Shown piece by piece: positions 62,892 to 64,000 of a stretch of 64,000 nt of DNA. The DNA comes from Methanobacteriota archaeon (GTDB lineage: Archaea; Halobacteriota; Methanomicrobia; Methanomicrobiales; Methanospirillaceae). The position numbers were made by a program, and so were the translations under genes. The stretch is from NCBI GenBank assembly GCA_029547145.1, contig JAKPPV010000024.1:124001-188000 (forward strand), in the 5' to 3' direction. The notes beneath the pieces were generated by a model. It was not told the origin of the DNA and did not search any database. It saw only the letters and a program-made list of their open reading frames with translations. Every line of letters starts with the position of its first letter. The first letter of the stretch is position 1.

Positions 62892-64000
62892 TCAGATGTA
62901 GAGTGTTGAGAGCACGAGCGTGGTCGTTGCGAGGAGCTTGACGAGCACGTGGAGTGACGGGCCGGCGGTATCCTTGAACGGGTCCCCAACCGTATCGCCC
63001 ACGACCGCTGCCTTATGCGTCTCCGAACCCTTACCTCCGTACTCTCCGGACTCGATAAACTTCTTGACGTTGTCCCACGCCCCGCCCGAGTTGTTGAGCA
63101 CGAGAGCAAGCATGATGCCGACGATCGTCGCGACCATCAGGAAACCCGCCATCGCCTCAAACTTCAGGGAGATGCCGACGATCGCCGGGAACACGATCGC
63201 GACGACACCCGGTGCCACCATGTTCTTGAGGGCCCCCCTTGTGGTGATATCGACGCAGGAACCGTAGTCGGGCTTCACGGTTCCGGCAAGGATGCCGGGG
63301 TTCTTGAACTGCCTCCGCACCTCCTCGATGATGTACTGCGCGGTCTTGCCCACTGCGCTGATCGCCAGGGAGGCGAAGACGAAGATCAGCATTGCTCCGA
63401 AGAGAGCTCCGACGAAGACGGGCAGATTGGCCAGGTTGACGACCTCGAACGGCCTGCCGATCAGGATCGCGATCTCCGACATGTAGGCGTTGAAGAGAAG
63501 AAATGCGGAGAGTGCTGCCGAACCGACGGCATACCCCTTGGTGAGCGCCTTGGTCGTGTTGCCGGCGGAGTCAAGTGCGGCGATCCGGTCGATCACCTCG
63601 TCGGTCTGACCGGACATCTCCACGATACCGCCGGCGTTGTCCACGATGGGACCGAAGGTATCCATCGCCAGGATATACGCCACGGGTGCCAGCATTCCGA
63701 TCGTGGCAACCGCCGTTCCGTAGAGACCCCCGTTCGTGACGCCGGACATCTGGCCGCAGAAGTACGCGGCAAGGAGCGAGACGCCGATCGAGATCGCGGC
63801 GATCCCGGTCGTCTCGAACCCAACGGAGATACCCGAGATGATGTTCGTTGCCGAGCCCGTTACAGACGCTTTTGCCATGTTCCGGACCGGCCGGTACCTG
63901 CTGTCTGTGTAATAGAGGGTCAGGTAGAGGAATATAACCGACAGGACAAGCCCGATCACGGCTGCATAGAAGAACCAGATATTCCCGAGCAGCCATTCGA
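62892..64000 (-). CDS. hppA: Membrane-bound ion-translocating pyrophosphatase, C-terminal part
   Basis: The frame runs to the window edge without a start, so at least the N-terminal third is missing. The visible 369 residues have about eight membrane helices and the catalytic acidic motifs DTFGPIVDNAGGIVEMSG and, near the end, GGAWDNVKKFIESGEYGGKGSETHKAAVVGDTVGDPFKDTAGPS. In the ion-selectivity helix it reads SAGNTTKALTKGYA: lysine after GNTT and threonine three residues on are the marks of potassium-independent proton pumps. It couples pyrophosphate hydrolysis to ion export across the cell membrane. Confidence 0.96.
   Translation of the reverse strand, partial: EWLLGNIWFFYAAVIGLVLSVIFLYLTLYYTDSRYRPVRNMAKASVTGSATNIISGISVGFETTGIAAISIGVSLLAAYFCGQMSGVTNGGLYGTAVATIGMLAPVAYILAMDTFGPIVDNAGGIVEMSGQTDEVIDRIAALDSAGNTTKALTKGYAVGSAALSAFLLFNAYMSEIAILIGRPFEVVNLANLPVFVGALFGAMLIFVFASLAISAVGKTAQYIIEEVRRQFKNPGILAGTVKPDYGSCVDITTRGALKNMVAPGVVAIVFPAIVGISLKFEAMAGFLMVATIVGIMLALVLNNSGGAWDNVKKFIESGEYGGKGSETHKAAVVGDTVGDPFKDTAGPSLHVLVKLLATTTLVLSTLYI

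Overview
The window is about 64 kb of GC-rich archaeal DNA, and the gene content points to a hydrogenotrophic methanogen of the order Methanomicrobiales, possibly close to Methanoculleus or Methanofollis. The support is EF-1-alpha beside ribosomal protein S10, ABCE1, pelota, an archaeal RqcH, an Sm-like protein, archaeal RNase P RNA, an archaeal triosephosphate isomerase, a sulfite-reductase-like protein of methanogen type, PAS-rich signalling proteins and a full anaerobic (early cobalt) corrinoid pathway. Genus is inference. Promoters are archaeal: TATA boxes lie about 25-28 bases before many starts, so several mRNAs look leaderless, while genes inside operons carry GGAGGTGAT-like ribosome binding sites. 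No tRNA, 16S or 23S gene, insertion sequence or CRISPR array was recognised.

Layout. 1-6 kb: end of a phosphoesterase, a CYTH protein, an FKBP isomerase, a Nog1-type GTPase, an unknown protein and a REC-PAS-PAS signalling protein. 6-11 kb: a translation-rescue neighbourhood with an EMC6-like membrane protein and ABCE1 leftwards, and RqcH and pelota rightwards, from a shared divergent promoter region. 11-17 kb: threonine synthase, a membrane-anchored DUF5803-like protein, a four-gene operon (MarC, small membrane protein, nitrilase family, YdjM family) and an Agl23-type glycosyltransferase behind EF-1-alpha and S10. 19-25 kb: sulfite-reductase-like protein, CobS, CobZ and CobT for the cobamide lower ligand, GMP synthase amidotransferase subunit, a YkgJ-type protein and a TraB protein. 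25-27 kb: a beta-helix surface protein and an Sm-like / winged-helix iron-sulfur pair resembling TFE-beta. 27.5-37.4 kb is looser: a MacB-like export operon, a large exported tandem winged-helix protein, a small glycosylation-site-rich secreted protein, a PAS histidine kinase and an HELLH-motif protein, separated by gene-free stretches.

37.7-45.7 kb: hydrogenase maturation genes hypC, hypA and hypE run into pyrC, a DUF167 protein, a U32 peptidase and tpiA, then comes a leftward pair of a helix-turn-helix/CBS regulator and a tail-anchored protein. 46.4-48.4 kb: a lipoprotein hydrolase, then a gene-poor stretch in which RNase P RNA lies on the minus strand. 48.5-60 kb: one tightly packed tetrapyrrole operon of 14 genes, mostly overlapping: siroheme synthase, hemA, hemB, hemL, hemC, cobA, cbiT, cbiL, cbiF, cbiG, cbiH, cbiC, cbiD, cbiE. 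It supplies precorrin-2 and sirohydrochlorin for cobamides, coenzyme F430 and siroheme; the sulfite-reductase-like protein at 19 kb would use siroheme. 60-64 kb: a PfkB sugar kinase, an NHL plus LEA-like repeat protein and the C-terminal part of a membrane pyrophosphatase with potassium-independent signature residues.
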